From the NCBI RefSeq assembly GCF_039535475.1, contig NZ_BAAAXG010000001.1, positions 1 through 60,550 on the forward strand: a stretch of 60,550 nucleotides of DNA. The letters run 5' to 3'. The notes beneath the pieces were generated by a model. The model searched no databases, was not told where the DNA came from, and saw only the letters and a list, made by a program, of their open reading frames with translations. Each line of letters begins with the position of its first letter. Position 1 is the stretch's first letter. This document shows, in pieces, positions 17,666-26,182 of the stretch. The translations under genes and the position numbers were made by a program. The DNA is from Streptomyces showdoensis (GTDB lineage Bacteria > Actinomycetota > Actinomycetes > Streptomycetales > Streptomycetaceae).

Positions 17666-18229
17666 TCCGGACGCCTCGCGGACTCATCGGTCGTCCCACG
17701 CGGACGGCGTCACCAGCGCAGCGCGGCACCCGGCCACGGACGCGGCACCGACGGGGCGCACGATCACGAGATCGGACACGTCCGCATCCGGACCGTCGCC
17801 GACCCCGTCGTCGATGAAGCGCGGGATGCTCGGCGTCGAGCCCGCTTCCGGATTTCTGTCACTTCTTCGGGGGCTCGGAGCCGAGCCGTGGGGACACCTG
17901 CGATGACGCGGCGGGGCTGCGTTTCCGTCCGGCCCGCGCCTGGGCCCTGCGCCGCCTGCGGAATGGGGGGCCGCAGGCGACGCCCCAGCCCCGCCGCATC
18001 GCCGTTGTCCGGGGTCCTGGGGGGCGACCCGCGGACGGCGGCGTTAGGCTCGCGTGCCCGCCGCGACCGCTTTCAAACGAAGGACGTCGTGCCTTCGCGA
18101 CAGCCGTGAGGAAGGGGCGGGATCCCTCGGTCGCAGCGGTCCGTACTCGGTACGGACTGCCGTCGCCCCACCAGACCCAACCGCCTCCGGAGCCTCGGAG
18201 CCTCGGAGCAGCGTCATGGCGACGGGGAT
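17666..18229. other. Intergenic, no supported gene
   Basis: About 560 bases between the mycothiol-dependent enzyme and the CsbD gene. No recognisable protein or RNA was found. Confidence 0.4.
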
Positions 18230-18254
18230 GTTTAGGAGGGGAAGTGGCGAGTAG
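18230..18254 (+). promoter_or_regulatory. Candidate SigB-type promoter of the CsbD gene
   Basis: GTTT (18230-18233), 15 bases, then GAGTAG (18249-18254), which is one base off the GGGTA element of streptomycete SigB-type promoters. It lies 45 bases before the CsbD start. CsbD proteins are general-stress proteins in several Gram-positive bacteria, so the match is sensible but unproven. Confidence 0.4.
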
Positions 18255-18298
18255 GAGGGGTTCAAGACCAATCCGGTTCCGTCTACGAGGAGGTCCCC

Positions 18299-18472
18299 AT
18301 GTCGAGCACGGAGAAGAACAAGGCGCACGCCGAGCAGGCCAAGGGCAAGCTCAAGGAGACCGTCGGCCGCGCGGTCGGCAACGAGCGCATGACGGCCGAG
18401 GGCCGCATGGACCAGGCCAAGGGCAAGGCCCGCCACGCCAAGGAAGACATCAAGGACTCGTTCCGGAGCTGA
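18299..18472 (+). CDS. CsbD family stress protein
   Basis: 57 residues beginning MSSTEKNKAHAEQAKGKLKE. The whole protein is one charged helical CsbD-like unit: QAKGKLKETVGRAVGNERM, then AEGRMDQAKGKARHAKEDIKD. CsbD was first found as a SigB-controlled general-stress protein in Bacillus; its molecular role is unknown. GAGGAGG stands seven bases before the ATG. A strong hairpin follows directly, so it is probably a single-gene transcript. Confidence 0.9.
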   Translation: MSSTEKNKAHAEQAKGKLKETVGRAVGNERMTAEGRMDQAKGKARHAKEDIKDSFRS

Positions 18473-18480
18473 ACCCCCGC

Positions 18481-18529
18481 TACGCCGCTGGGCCCCGACC
18501 ACTCCCCCGGGTCGGGGCCTAGCGGCGTG
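18481..18529 (+). terminator. Long terminator hairpin after the CsbD gene
   Basis: 18481-18500 pairs with 18510-18529 over 20 positions (core GGCCCCGACC / GGTCGGGGCC, then TACGCCGCTG against TAGCGGCGTG with G-T wobbles) around a 9-base loop, beginning eight bases after the stop codon. Confidence 0.8.
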
Positions 18530-18805
18530 CACCGGCTTCCTCCGGAGCCGGCGAAGCGACATCGGGGTGCGGCAGCAGCAAGCGGGGGCGGGCGGGCCTG
18601 TCCCGCGGGGGAACCGCCGCGGTGCAGCGGGTAGCCGGCCGGGCGACCCGCGGGCAGTGATGCCGGACAGCGTTTGAGCAGCCCTTTCGCGGTCAGGTGG
18701 CTCCTCAGCCGTTGCACGCGACACAGCGTGGTCCCGTCCCGGGGGTCTCAGGGACGGAGCGTGCGTCGGAGGAGACCTCACACCAACCGGGGAAGGGGGC
18801 CGCAC

Positions 18806-19618
18806 ATGGCGGCGAGGGGTGGCAGGGAGAGGGGTACGGCCGAGGAGGGCCGAACGGCCGTCGGGCGTGACATGGTGCTCGCCGTGGGTCTCGCGGGAAC
18901 GGTCGCCGGCGGGGCGGCGCTGTTCCTCAGGACGGTGCTCGGCTCGGGCGGCCACCCGCCCGTCATGCTCATCGGGCTGCTCGTGGTGCTCGGTGTCGGG
19001 GTGGCGATGGCACGGTGGAGCATCACACCTGCGCGGCGCGGGAGACGGCGGCCGGCCCTGAGGGTACGGGAGCGGGGTCACGCGCCGGTCGAAGTGGCTC
19101 CCGGCGGCGAGATACCCGAGCCGGCGGCAGGGGGCGCGCCTGCTGCGGCACCCGTCGTGGACGGGGATGCCCTGGACCACGCCGCGGCGGATCCCTACGA
19201 GTTCGAGCACATAGTCGCAGCGCTCTGCGCCCGCGACGGCTGCGGATCCGTGGAGGTGGTCGGAGGCGCCGGTGATCTGGGCGCGGACGTGCTGGCGACC
19301 ACCTCCGACGGGCGGCGGGTGGTGCTCCAGTGCAAGCGGTACGCGCCGGACCACCGTGTCGGTTCGCCGGACCTCCAGCGCTTCGGCGGCACCTGCTGGA
19401 CCGTGCACGAGGCCGATGTCGCGGTCCTGGTGACAACCAGTACCTTCACCGAACCGGCCCTCGACTACGCCGCGTCGAGCGGAATCCTCTGCGTGGACGG
19501 GCCCGCTCTCGACGCGTGGACCGCGTCCGACTCGCCGGCCCCCTGGGACGCGCTCCCTCCGGAGACCGAAAGTCGAGCGGAAGCGGAACCCGAGCAGGAG
19601 GCAGCAGCCGCCGGGTGA
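18806..19618 (+). CDS. Membrane-anchored Mrr-like restriction endonuclease fold protein
   Basis: 270 residues. Two transmembrane helices lie at about residues 22-70 (MVLAVGLAGTVAGGAALFL, VMLIGLLVVLGVGVAMA), then a basic linker, then an Mrr_cat domain: DPYEFEHIVAALCARDG, VVGGAGDLGADVLAT with the catalytic Asp (about 157-165) and VVLQCKRYAP with the Q-x-K catalytic pair (about 173-181). The fold cleaves DNA in Mrr-type enzymes that attack methylated DNA, but membrane-anchored versions are common in Streptomyces and uncharacterised. The start at 18806 follows GGGGAAGGGGG. No methyltransferase is nearby. Confidence 0.85.
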   Translation: MAARGGRERGTAEEGRTAVGRDMVLAVGLAGTVAGGAALFLRTVLGSGGHPPVMLIGLLVVLGVGVAMARWSITPARRGRRRPALRVRERGHAPVEVAPGGEIPEPAAGGAPAAAPVVDGDALDHAAADPYEFEHIVAALCARDGCGSVEVVGGAGDLGADVLATTSDGRRVVLQCKRYAPDHRVGSPDLQRFGGTCWTVHEADVAVLVTTSTFTEPALDYAASSGILCVDGPALDAWTASDSPAPWDALPPETESRAEAEPEQEAAAAG

Positions 19619-19732
19619 GGCAGCGGGGCTGCGGTAGGCACACCAGGAGCCGGTCAGACGGGTCGTCACCGAAGTGGGTGGCAGCCGGGGGCACTGCCGG
19701 TGCCCTTGTCGCTCAGGTGGAAGACCGCCCGG

Positions 19733-19770
19733 CCGGATCCTCGGGCCCAGACCGGATCCTCGGGGCCCAG
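19733..19770. repeat. Short direct repeat between the nuclease and kinase genes
   Basis: CCGGATCCTCGGGCCCAG (19733-19750) and CCGGATCCTCGGGGCCCAG (19752-19770) are near-identical neighbours, differing by one G. They lie just beyond the kinase stop codon. Confidence 0.7.
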
Positions 19771-19779
19771 GCGCACTCG

Positions 19780-21858
19780 TCAGGTGCCCGTGGCGGTCAG
19801 CTCACCCACCCAGTGCCCGGCTTCGAAGAGGGGTGTGTCGGCGCCGCGGAGCGGCCCGGTCGACAGCTTCCTCTTTCCCTTGTCCTCGCTCACCCAGAAC
19901 GTCAGCGCGGAGGTGTTCTTGGCGCAGCCCGACGGCTGCTTGCCGTCGGCGAGCTCCGCGGGCGCGGTGCGGAGCCGGGCCTGCTCTTGGGAGAACACCT
20001 CCGCCTTGTACACGCACCTCTCCCCCATCACGTTCGTGGACACGAGACGGATGTCGCGTTTCGCGGCCCCCTCGCCCATCGTGACTTCGAAGCGGTACGT
20101 GCCGTCTTCTCCCCGGCCGCCCCACGAGCCCCGGAAGTTCTCGGGCAGAGGGCCCTTGGCGGGCGGTACCTTCTCGAACATCTGGGGGTTGTAGGAGGTG
20201 GTCCCGTCGCTTTGGTGGTCGTAGAAGCCCGGGTCGTGCTCCCACTCGAAGGCACCGTTCCATATGGCTACGAACGCCCCCGTACCGTCCGGTGCGGAGG
20301 GGCCGTAGTCACCGGCGTTGTCCTCGCAACGTTCCGCTTCGGACGTGGGGATCGCTCTCTTCAGCCGACTCGTGCCGAGCGCGATCGCGTCGCTCTTGGA
20401 CTGGGTGATGGTGCTTTCCCAGACGCACAGCCGCTCCTCGTTCAGCAAGGAGTACTCGGCAGTGCCTCCGGCGTCGACGAGCAGGCGCGCCAGCACTCCC
20501 TCGATGCGGAGGTTGTCCGTGTCCCTCAGGGAGAGGGACGCCTCCCAGCTTCCCCGCAAGGCCTTCGGTGCACTCAGGGGCGGTGGCGTCCCCGTCCCGG
20601 CCTGCCACGGGCGGAGCGCCAGCAGGCCGCCGACGGTGACGAGCACGACGGCGGCCGCCGTCCCCGCCACGACGGCCGGGCGACGCCGCCGGTCAGGGTC
20701 CTGCGCTGGGTCGTGTGAGCGGGCCGTTTCGTCGTATCCCGGCCCCGCCGTGGGGGCGGACGCGAGCGTGTCCGACGGGGACGCGGCGGGTGCTTGCACC
20801 GGATGACGCTCGGGGGGCGTTCGCGCGGGCCGAGGTGTGGCGGGGGCTTGCGCGGGCCCGGGTGCGGCGGGGGCTTGCGCGGGGCGGGGCGCGGGCACAG
20901 GACCGGCAGGCCTGGACGGAGTGGGGTCCTGGCTCGGCACGAGGGCCGTGTGCGGCCGCAGCGGGTCGAAGTCCAGCAACCGCGCCGCGTGCCGCCCGAG
21001 CCGCCCGAGGAGCGCGCCCGGCAGCCATTCGCCGGCCCCTTCCGTGGCGGTGCGGGCGGCGACCTGCTCCGGCGTGGGGCGCTGTGCCGGGTCCTTCTGC
21101 AGACACTCGCGTACGAGTCCGAGGAGCGCCCCGGGCAGGCCGTCCAGATCCGGCTCCTCCTCCGCGACCCGGAACAATTGGGCGTGCAGCCCTTGGCCGT
21201 TCGCCCCGAAGGCCTGGCGTCCGGTGGCGGCGTAGGCGAGGACCGAACCCAGGGAGAACACGTCGGAGGCGGGGGTGACGTGGAGGCCGCGCACCTGCTC
21301 GGGCGACATGAAGCCCGGCGAGCCGATCACCATGCCCGTGCGGGTCTGCAGGCTGTCCCCGCTGATGCTGTCCAGCGCCCGGGCGATGCCGAAGTCGATG
21401 ACCCGAGGGCCGTCCACGGTGACCAGGACGTTCGACGGCTTGAGGTCGCGGTGAACCAGGCCCGCCTCGTGGATGGCCCGCAGGGCGAGCGCGAGCCGGT
21501 TCGCCAGGACCCGCACCGACTGCTCCGGCAACGGCCCGTGCTGCTCGGCTACGACGGCATGCAGGTCGGGTCCGGGGACGTACTGGGTCGCGACCCACGG
21601 CGTCTCCGCCGCCGTGTCCGCGTCGAGAACGGCCGCGGTCCAGGACCCACCGACCCTCTTCGCCGCGGTGACCTCACGCGCGAACCGCGCCCGGAATTCA
21701 GCGTGCTGGGCGAACTCGGTCTGTACGACCTTGACCGCGACGGTACGCCCGCCCTCGGAGCGGGCGAGGTAGACCCGGCCCATTCCGCCGGCGCCTAAGC
21801 GGGCGATGAGGCGGTAGGGGCCTATGTAGGGCGGGTCTTCTGCGGTCAGCTGATCCAC
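19780..21858 (-). CDS. Transmembrane Ser/Thr protein kinase (PASTA-less)
   Basis: 692 residues from the GTG at 21858 ([22 protein letters not shown]), the usual start of streptomycete Hanks-type kinases; the frame runs further upstream without homology. The kinase domain spans about 10-275: G-loop [11 protein letters not shown], Lys in VAVKVV (about 41), [10 protein letters not shown] (about 135), DFG in [11 protein letters not shown] (about 155) and an SPE motif in [11 protein letters not shown] long Pro/Ala-rich linker (about 285-390) leads to one transmembrane helix (about 393-415). The 280-residue extracellular domain has a two-fold GSWEASL/GSWGGRG pattern and several Cys, likely a ligand-sensing beta-rich domain. 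No obvious ribosome binding site is seen. Confidence 0.9.
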   Translation of the reverse strand: MDQLTAEDPPYIGPYRLIARLGAGGMGRVYLARSEGGRTVAVKVVQTEFAQHAEFRARFAREVTAAKRVGGSWTAAVLDADTAAETPWVATQYVPGPDLHAVVAEQHGPLPEQSVRVLANRLALALRAIHEAGLVHRDLKPSNVLVTVDGPRVIDFGIARALDSISGDSLQTRTGMVIGSPGFMSPEQVRGLHVTPASDVFSLGSVLAYAATGRQAFGANGQGLHAQLFRVAEEEPDLDGLPGALLGLVRECLQKDPAQRPTPEQVAARTATEGAGEWLPGALLGRLGRHAARLLDFDPLRPHTALVPSQDPTPSRPAGPVPAPRPAQAPAAPGPAQAPATPRPARTPPERHPVQAPAASPSDTLASAPTAGPGYDETARSHDPAQDPDRRRRPAVVAGTAAAVVLVTVGGLLALRPWQAGTGTPPPLSAPKALRGSWEASLSLRDTDNLRIEGVLARLLVDAGGTAEYSLLNEERLCVWESTITQSKSDAIALGTSRLKRAIPTSEAERCEDNAGDYGPSAPDGTGAFVAIWNGAFEWEHDPGFYDHQSDGTTSYNPQMFEKVPPAKGPLPENFRGSWGGRGEDGTYRFEVTMGEGAAKRDIRLVSTNVMGERCVYKAEVFSQEQARLRTAPAELADGKQPSGCAKNTSALTFWVSEDKGKRKLSTGPLRGADTPLFEAGHWVGELTATGT

Positions 21859-22149
21859 GAGGAAGGAGGGTAGCCCAACTCGCCCGAGGTGACGGGGCAG
21901 ATGACCTCTTTCCAGAAGCGGTCGACACCGGGTGACGGCTGGGTCGTGGACTGACGCGCAGCAGATGCGGACCGCTCCCCGCCCGGGGGGCGGCTGGTAC
22001 CGCTCCCCGCCCGGCGGGGTGTGGCCGGCCCCCCGCTCTGCGGGGCATGGCCCGTGAACGGAGCGGTGGGCGCCGGTGATCGCGCGCGATCGGGTCTGTG
22101 CGGACTCGACGCGAGCCGGCCGGTCAGAAGCGACCCCCAGCCGGCCCGC

Positions 22150-22395
22150 GCCCTGGCCCGTGCCCACTCGCTTCGGCGGCTCGGACGCCCCAGCCGGCGA
22201 GGGAGGCGTCGACGCGGGTGGACGCCGTTCTCGACGGCGACGACGGAGTGGGCGACGCCCAGGCCGAGGTTGTGGTGGGCGTGGATGCCGATCTCGCTGT
22301 CGGGGTCGAGGACCTCGCGGTGGCGTGGACGGCGACGTTGCCGGAAGCGGAGACCACCCGGCACCCGCCGAAGCCCGTACCGCTTGTGGGTGGTC
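22150..22395 (-). pseudogene. Fragment of a 4-hydroxy-2-oxovalerate aldolase-like gene
   Basis: One minus-strand frame reads [21 protein letters not shown] and then [12 protein letters not shown], which matches the metal-binding His-x-His region and following helix of DmpG/MhpE-type aldolases. After a frame change, [11 protein letters not shown] follows, the next expected motif. Nothing else of the roughly 340-residue enzyme is present. It is a decayed remnant, presumably of an aromatic meta-cleavage pathway gene. Confidence 0.65.
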
Positions 22396-22398
22396 CCG

Positions 22399-22860
22399 TC
22401 AGCTGCCGGGGGTGATCCGCCCGCGCCAGCCGCCTTCTTCCACGCCGCGCTCCTCGATGAAGGTCTTGAACCGCTTGAGGTCGCCCTTCACCCGGCGGTC
22501 GACCATGCCCATCGCGTCGGCCGCCTTCTCCGCGGCGCCGTCGGGCTCGAAGTCGATCGCCAGACGCACCTGCGTCCGCTGACCGTCCAGTGGCTCGAAG
22601 GTGACCACACCCATCTGCTGGACCTCTCCCCCCAGCGTGCGCCAGGCGATCTTGTGGTCGGGCAGCTGGTCGACGATCTCGGTGTCGAACTCACGCGTCA
22701 CCCCCGCGACCTTGGTACGCCAGTGGTTATGGCGCTCGTCGACCTGCGTGACCTGCTCGACGCCCTCCATGAAACGGGGGAAGTCTTCGAACTGCGTCCA
22801 CTGGTTGTAGGCGGTGCTCAGCGGCACGTCGACCTCGATGGACTCCTGCACCATGCTCAT
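22399..22860 (-). CDS. SRPBCC (polyketide cyclase/dehydrase-like) family protein
   Basis: 153 residues. [37 protein letters not shown] (condensed) is the standard start of the START-like ligand-binding fold, and a long C-terminal amphipathic helix ([13 protein letters not shown]) closes it. The ligand is unknown. The ATG at 22860 follows GGAGGG. It lies just downstream of the aldolase remnant's start and 150 bases from the nitroreductase gene on the same strand. Confidence 0.85.
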   Translation of the reverse strand: MSMVQESIEVDVPLSTAYNQWTQFEDFPRFMEGVEQVTQVDERHNHWRTKVAGVTREFDTEIVDQLPDHKIAWRTLGGEVQQMGVVTFEPLDGQRTQVRLAIDFEPDGAAEKAADAMGMVDRRVKGDLKRFKTFIEERGVEEGGWRGRITPGS

Positions 22861-23010
22861 CGCGGTATCCCTCCGGACGATTCGGACACTGTGGGCGTTC
22901 GCCTGCCCCGCCTGAGGCCACTGATGCACCGGCACGCCCGGATTCTCTACGCACGGGACCGACGGGAGGGGGCGGCCAGGGCGGACGGGGTGCGCTCCGG
23001 CCGGCCTGAC

Positions 23011-23748
23011 CTAGAGCTCGATCAGGACCTGGTCCAGGGACTTGCGGACCAGGTCGGGCACCTCGCAGTCGTCCGCGGGGTAGCCGACCGGGATCACCGC
23101 GAAGGCCTTCTCGTTCTCCGGGCGGTCGAGCACGTGGGAGAGGAAGCGCATCGGGCTCGGGGTGTGGGTCAGTGCCGCCAGCCCGGACAGGTGGAGAGCG
23201 GACAGCAGCATGCCGACCGCGATGCCGACCGACTCGTCGACGTAGTAGTGCTTGTGCTTCGTGCCGTCCGGACCGAGCCAGTAGCGCTGCTGGAAGACGA
23301 CGATCAGCGCCGGGGCATCCGTGAGATGGGTCTTCACCGCGTCCGTACCGAGGGGACGCAACGCCGCGAGCCACTCGTCACCCAGCCGGCCGTCGTAGGA
23401 GAGCTGCTCCTCCTGCTCGGCGGCGGCACGGATCCTCTGCCGCAACGCGGGGTCCTTGACCAGAACGAAGGTCCAGGGCTGCTGGTGCGCTCCAGAGGGA
23501 GCGGTCGCCGCACAGGCGATGGCGTCACGAACTACCTGCTCTGGTACGGGATCGGGAGAGAAGTGGCGTACGGTTCGCCGCTCGTCCATCCGTACCCGCA
23601 GCTCGGCGGCGCGAGATAGAGATTCCGACTGCGGCATCCGCTCGGGCCGGTACGGGGCGGAACGGTACGGCCGACCGTGGATCGGGGTCCACCGTCCCGT
23701 TTCGGGAGTGGTCGCGGAGACGGTCTGGGGCGCGTTCTCGGATGACAT
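23011..23748 (-). CDS. Nitroreductase family protein (BluB/iodotyrosine-deiodinase-like)
   Basis: 245 residues. The flavin-binding signature is clear: RMDERRTVRHFSPDPVPEQVV, then CAATAPSGAHQQPWTFVLV at about residues 75-93, and later a DESVGIAVGMLLSALHLSGLA helix and a RPENEKAFAVIPVGYP element near the end. The family uses FMN and NAD(P)H to reduce nitro, quinone or halogenated compounds; the PSGAH-QPW form resembles the deiodinase/BluB side. The ATG at 23748 gives about 50 residues before the domain; an internal ATG (MPQSESLSRA) is possible. Confidence 0.85.
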   Translation of the reverse strand: MSSENAPQTVSATTPETGRWTPIHGRPYRSAPYRPERMPQSESLSRAAELRVRMDERRTVRHFSPDPVPEQVVRDAIACAATAPSGAHQQPWTFVLVKDPALRQRIRAAAEQEEQLSYDGRLGDEWLAALRPLGTDAVKTHLTDAPALIVVFQQRYWLGPDGTKHKHYYVDESVGIAVGMLLSALHLSGLAALTHTPSPMRFLSHVLDRPENEKAFAVIPVGYPADDCEVPDLVRKSLDQVLIEL

Positions 23749-24837
23749 GGAGCAGATCTTCACGCCTCCCTCCCGCCTCTCTCCAGAGGGAGGCAAAGCC
23801 ACATGCCCGTCGCGTCCCCTTCTGGGGGTTTCGGGGGCTGCGGTCACGAGACGATTTCCGGCGTGGTTCGGCAGCCGGCGCACCGCCATCCGGGGGCGGC
23901 GAAGCCCCGGGCAGACAGTCTGCGGCGTCAAAGTCCCGGGTCCCGGCCTCCTGCGCGGACGCCGCGCAGGGGTGGACCATGGCGTCTCCGTTCCTCGTCC
24001 GGCCCTTCGTGGCGCTGGGCGGCGCGGGCTGCGCCGGGCTGGACCATTCGGGCCGCTCCTCAGCAGGAGCCGGGCCGCTGTACGGCAGCTGACGTACAGC
24101 GGCCGACGCCTTACGTCGAGAACAGGGGAGGCCACTTCGCGAGGCCGGGCTCCGCATTTCGAACCCTCGGTGTGTTTTCGGCCTTTCCCAGGATTCGCCA
24201 GGCCGCGGCGCTGCGCGGCGGCGTCTCGCCCGTCGCATCGTCGGCAACCTGGTGGGGAGGGTGCCTCGCTCCGCCTGTCCCGGAGCGCCGCCGGACCGTC
24301 GGCCGGTCGGTGAGCGCCCAAGGCGTGCGGCTGCAGGTCGGCCCGGGCGACGAGGCCCTCGATGGGGTGGCAGTGGTCGAGCTGCAGGCGGCGCTCAGCG
24401 CATGGCTGCACACGGCTCAGCCCTTGGCAGTCCGGCGGGGCGAAGAAAGGGGGCGGAGCCCTGGGGCGTCCACTTTGGCCGCGACGTAGACGTACGGGGC
24501 AGCAGATCCGCCCGGCCTTCATCCAGGTCGCGCCGCTTCACGTGGCAGAGCAGTCGGCCCCCGCCTTTGGTCGCCTTCCGGCGGGCTGGCTCCTCCAGCC
24601 TGTCCAACCGCCAAGGTCGGCTGCCCTGGCTGAAGCGGGCGTCGGCGCGCCGGCCGGGGGCGGCGGCCACGATCCGGGCCGATCCATCGGCCGCCCGGGC
24701 GCACGCGCGCATGAGCGGGCGGTCGCCCGGGCAGGCGGTCGTCCGAGGGCGTGCCGGGACGCCTGGCGGGGCGGCGGGCGCGACGCGCGTCCGCCTGGCG
24801 GTGCCGGGCGGACGAGGAACGAAAGGCGAGGTGAGAG
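23749..24837. other. Long intergenic stretch, no supported gene
   Basis: About 1090 bases. Several long frames exist on both strands but none shows a recognised motif or consistent third-position bias. A minus-strand stretch reading WRILGKAENTPRVRNAEPGL (near 24120-24200) looks protein-like but no family is known to me. It is probably eroded DNA. Confidence 0.4.
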
Positions 24838-26103
24838 GTGGCGGCGCGCGAAGGAACGAGGACCGGTCCCGGCGGGCTCCTGGCGCGACTGCGACGGGAC
24901 CCCTTCGCCGTACAGACCGTACGGTCCACGGCGGCGGCCACGCTCAGCTACGTCGTCGCCCTGCGACTCAGCAGCGAACCGGTGCCGCTCACCGCGCCCC
25001 TGACAGCGCTCCTCGTGGTGCAGGTGACCCTCTACTCCACGCTCACCACCAGCCTCCGCCGGGTGAACTCGGTCGTCGTCGGCGTGCTCATCGCCATCGC
25101 GTTCAGCGTCGTCGTGGGCCTCTCCTGGTGGAGCCTGGCGCTCGTCATCCTCGCGTCGCTGCTCGTCGGCCGGCTGGTCCGGGTCGAGGAGTTCGTACCC
25201 GAGGTCGCGATCAGCGCCATGCTGGTCCTCGGCGTGACCCAGGTGTCCGACACGGCCTGGGACCGGGTCCTGGAGACCTTGATCGGCGCGGTCGTGGGCA
25301 TGGTGTTCAACCTGGTCCTCGCGCCGCCGGTGTGGGTGGACACCGCCGGGGACTCCATCGACGGCTTGGCCCGGCGGATGAGGCTGTTGCTGCTGGATGT
25401 GGCGGACGAGTTCACCGGGGCGCCGCCGGTGGCGGAGGCCGCTGCCCGGCTCCACGAGGCCCGGCGGCTGGACAACGACGTCGCCGACGTCGACGGTGCG
25501 CTGCGGACCGCCGAGGACAGCCTGCGCTTCAACCCGAGGGTCAAGGAGGGGCTGCTGCACCGGGTGGTGCTGCGGACCGGTCTCGACACCCTGGAGATCT
25601 GCACCGTCGTCCTGCGGGTGCTCGCCCGCACCCTCACCGACATGGCCAAACACAAGGAGGGGCAGCGACTGCTGCCGGAGCGCACCGCCCTCGCCGTCCG
25701 GGAGACCGCCCAGTACACAGCGGACGCCCTGGTCAGCTTCGCCGTCCTCGTCACCTCGCCCGCCACCGCCGATGCGGAGGCGGCGGAGGCCCGGCTGGCG
25801 GGCGAACTACGGGCGGCGCGGGCCTGCCGCGACGCCGCCGCCGACCAGCTCCTGGCCGTCGCCCTCGCCGAACCCGGCCGCTGGCAGCTGTACGGGGCGA
25901 TGCTCGCCGAGATCGACCGCGTCCTCGACGAGCTCGACCCCGAGCACCGGGGGCGGCGCCTGATGGAGGAGCTGGACCGGCAGGTGCGCGAGCGCCACGA
26001 ACGGCGCCGCCGCCTGACCTCCCGGAACCGCTGGCGCGCGCTCCGGCCCGCCCGCGGCGGGGGGCGGGCCGGAGCGCGCGCCGAGGTCCATGCCGACGAG
26101 TGA
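24838..26103 (+). CDS. FUSC-family membrane protein (aromatic acid exporter-like)
   Basis: 421 residues from the GTG at 24838. Four to five transmembrane helices fill residues about 25-165 (LTAPLTALLVVQVTLYSTLTT, NSVVVGVLIAIAFSVVVGLSW, LALVILASLLVGRLVRVEEFV, LIGAVVGMVFNLVLAPP). A long cytoplasmic helical part with charged heptads (about 170-400) follows. The TLTTSLRRV element after the second helix is typical of FUSC proteins related to aromatic acid and fusaric acid exporters; the substrate is unknown. Its last 20 codons contain a perfect 18-bp hairpin. The MFS gene follows 79 bases later on the same strand. Confidence 0.85.
   Translation: MAAREGTRTGPGGLLARLRRDPFAVQTVRSTAAATLSYVVALRLSSEPVPLTAPLTALLVVQVTLYSTLTTSLRRVNSVVVGVLIAIAFSVVVGLSWWSLALVILASLLVGRLVRVEEFVPEVAISAMLVLGVTQVSDTAWDRVLETLIGAVVGMVFNLVLAPPVWVDTAGDSIDGLARRMRLLLLDVADEFTGAPPVAEAAARLHEARRLDNDVADVDGALRTAEDSLRFNPRVKEGLLHRVVLRTGLDTLEICTVVLRVLARTLTDMAKHKEGQRLLPERTALAVRETAQYTADALVSFAVLVTSPATADAEAAEARLAGELRAARACRDAAADQLLAVALAEPGRWQLYGAMLAEIDRVLDELDPEHRGRRLMEELDRQVRERHERRRRLTSRNRWRALRPARGGGRAGARAEVHADE
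26035..26080 (+). terminator. 18-bp perfect hairpin inside the end of the FUSC gene
   Basis: CGCGCGCTCCGGCCCGCC (26035-26052) pairs fully with 26063-26080 around a 10-base loop. It is coding (RALRPARGGGRAGARA). It could act as a terminator or RNA-stability element overlapping the 3' end of the gene. Confidence 0.5.
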
Positions 26104-26182
26104 GCGCCGGCGCGAGCCATGGACGCGTCGACGGATGACCTGCCGCGCGCGGGGTAGCCGCAGCGGTGGAGAGAGGAGAGCC

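Noticed and set aside
24100..24200. Possible tRNA-like TTCGAAA element in the 1-kb gap
   Set aside because: The arms needed for a T-stem do not pair and no cloverleaf can be drawn.
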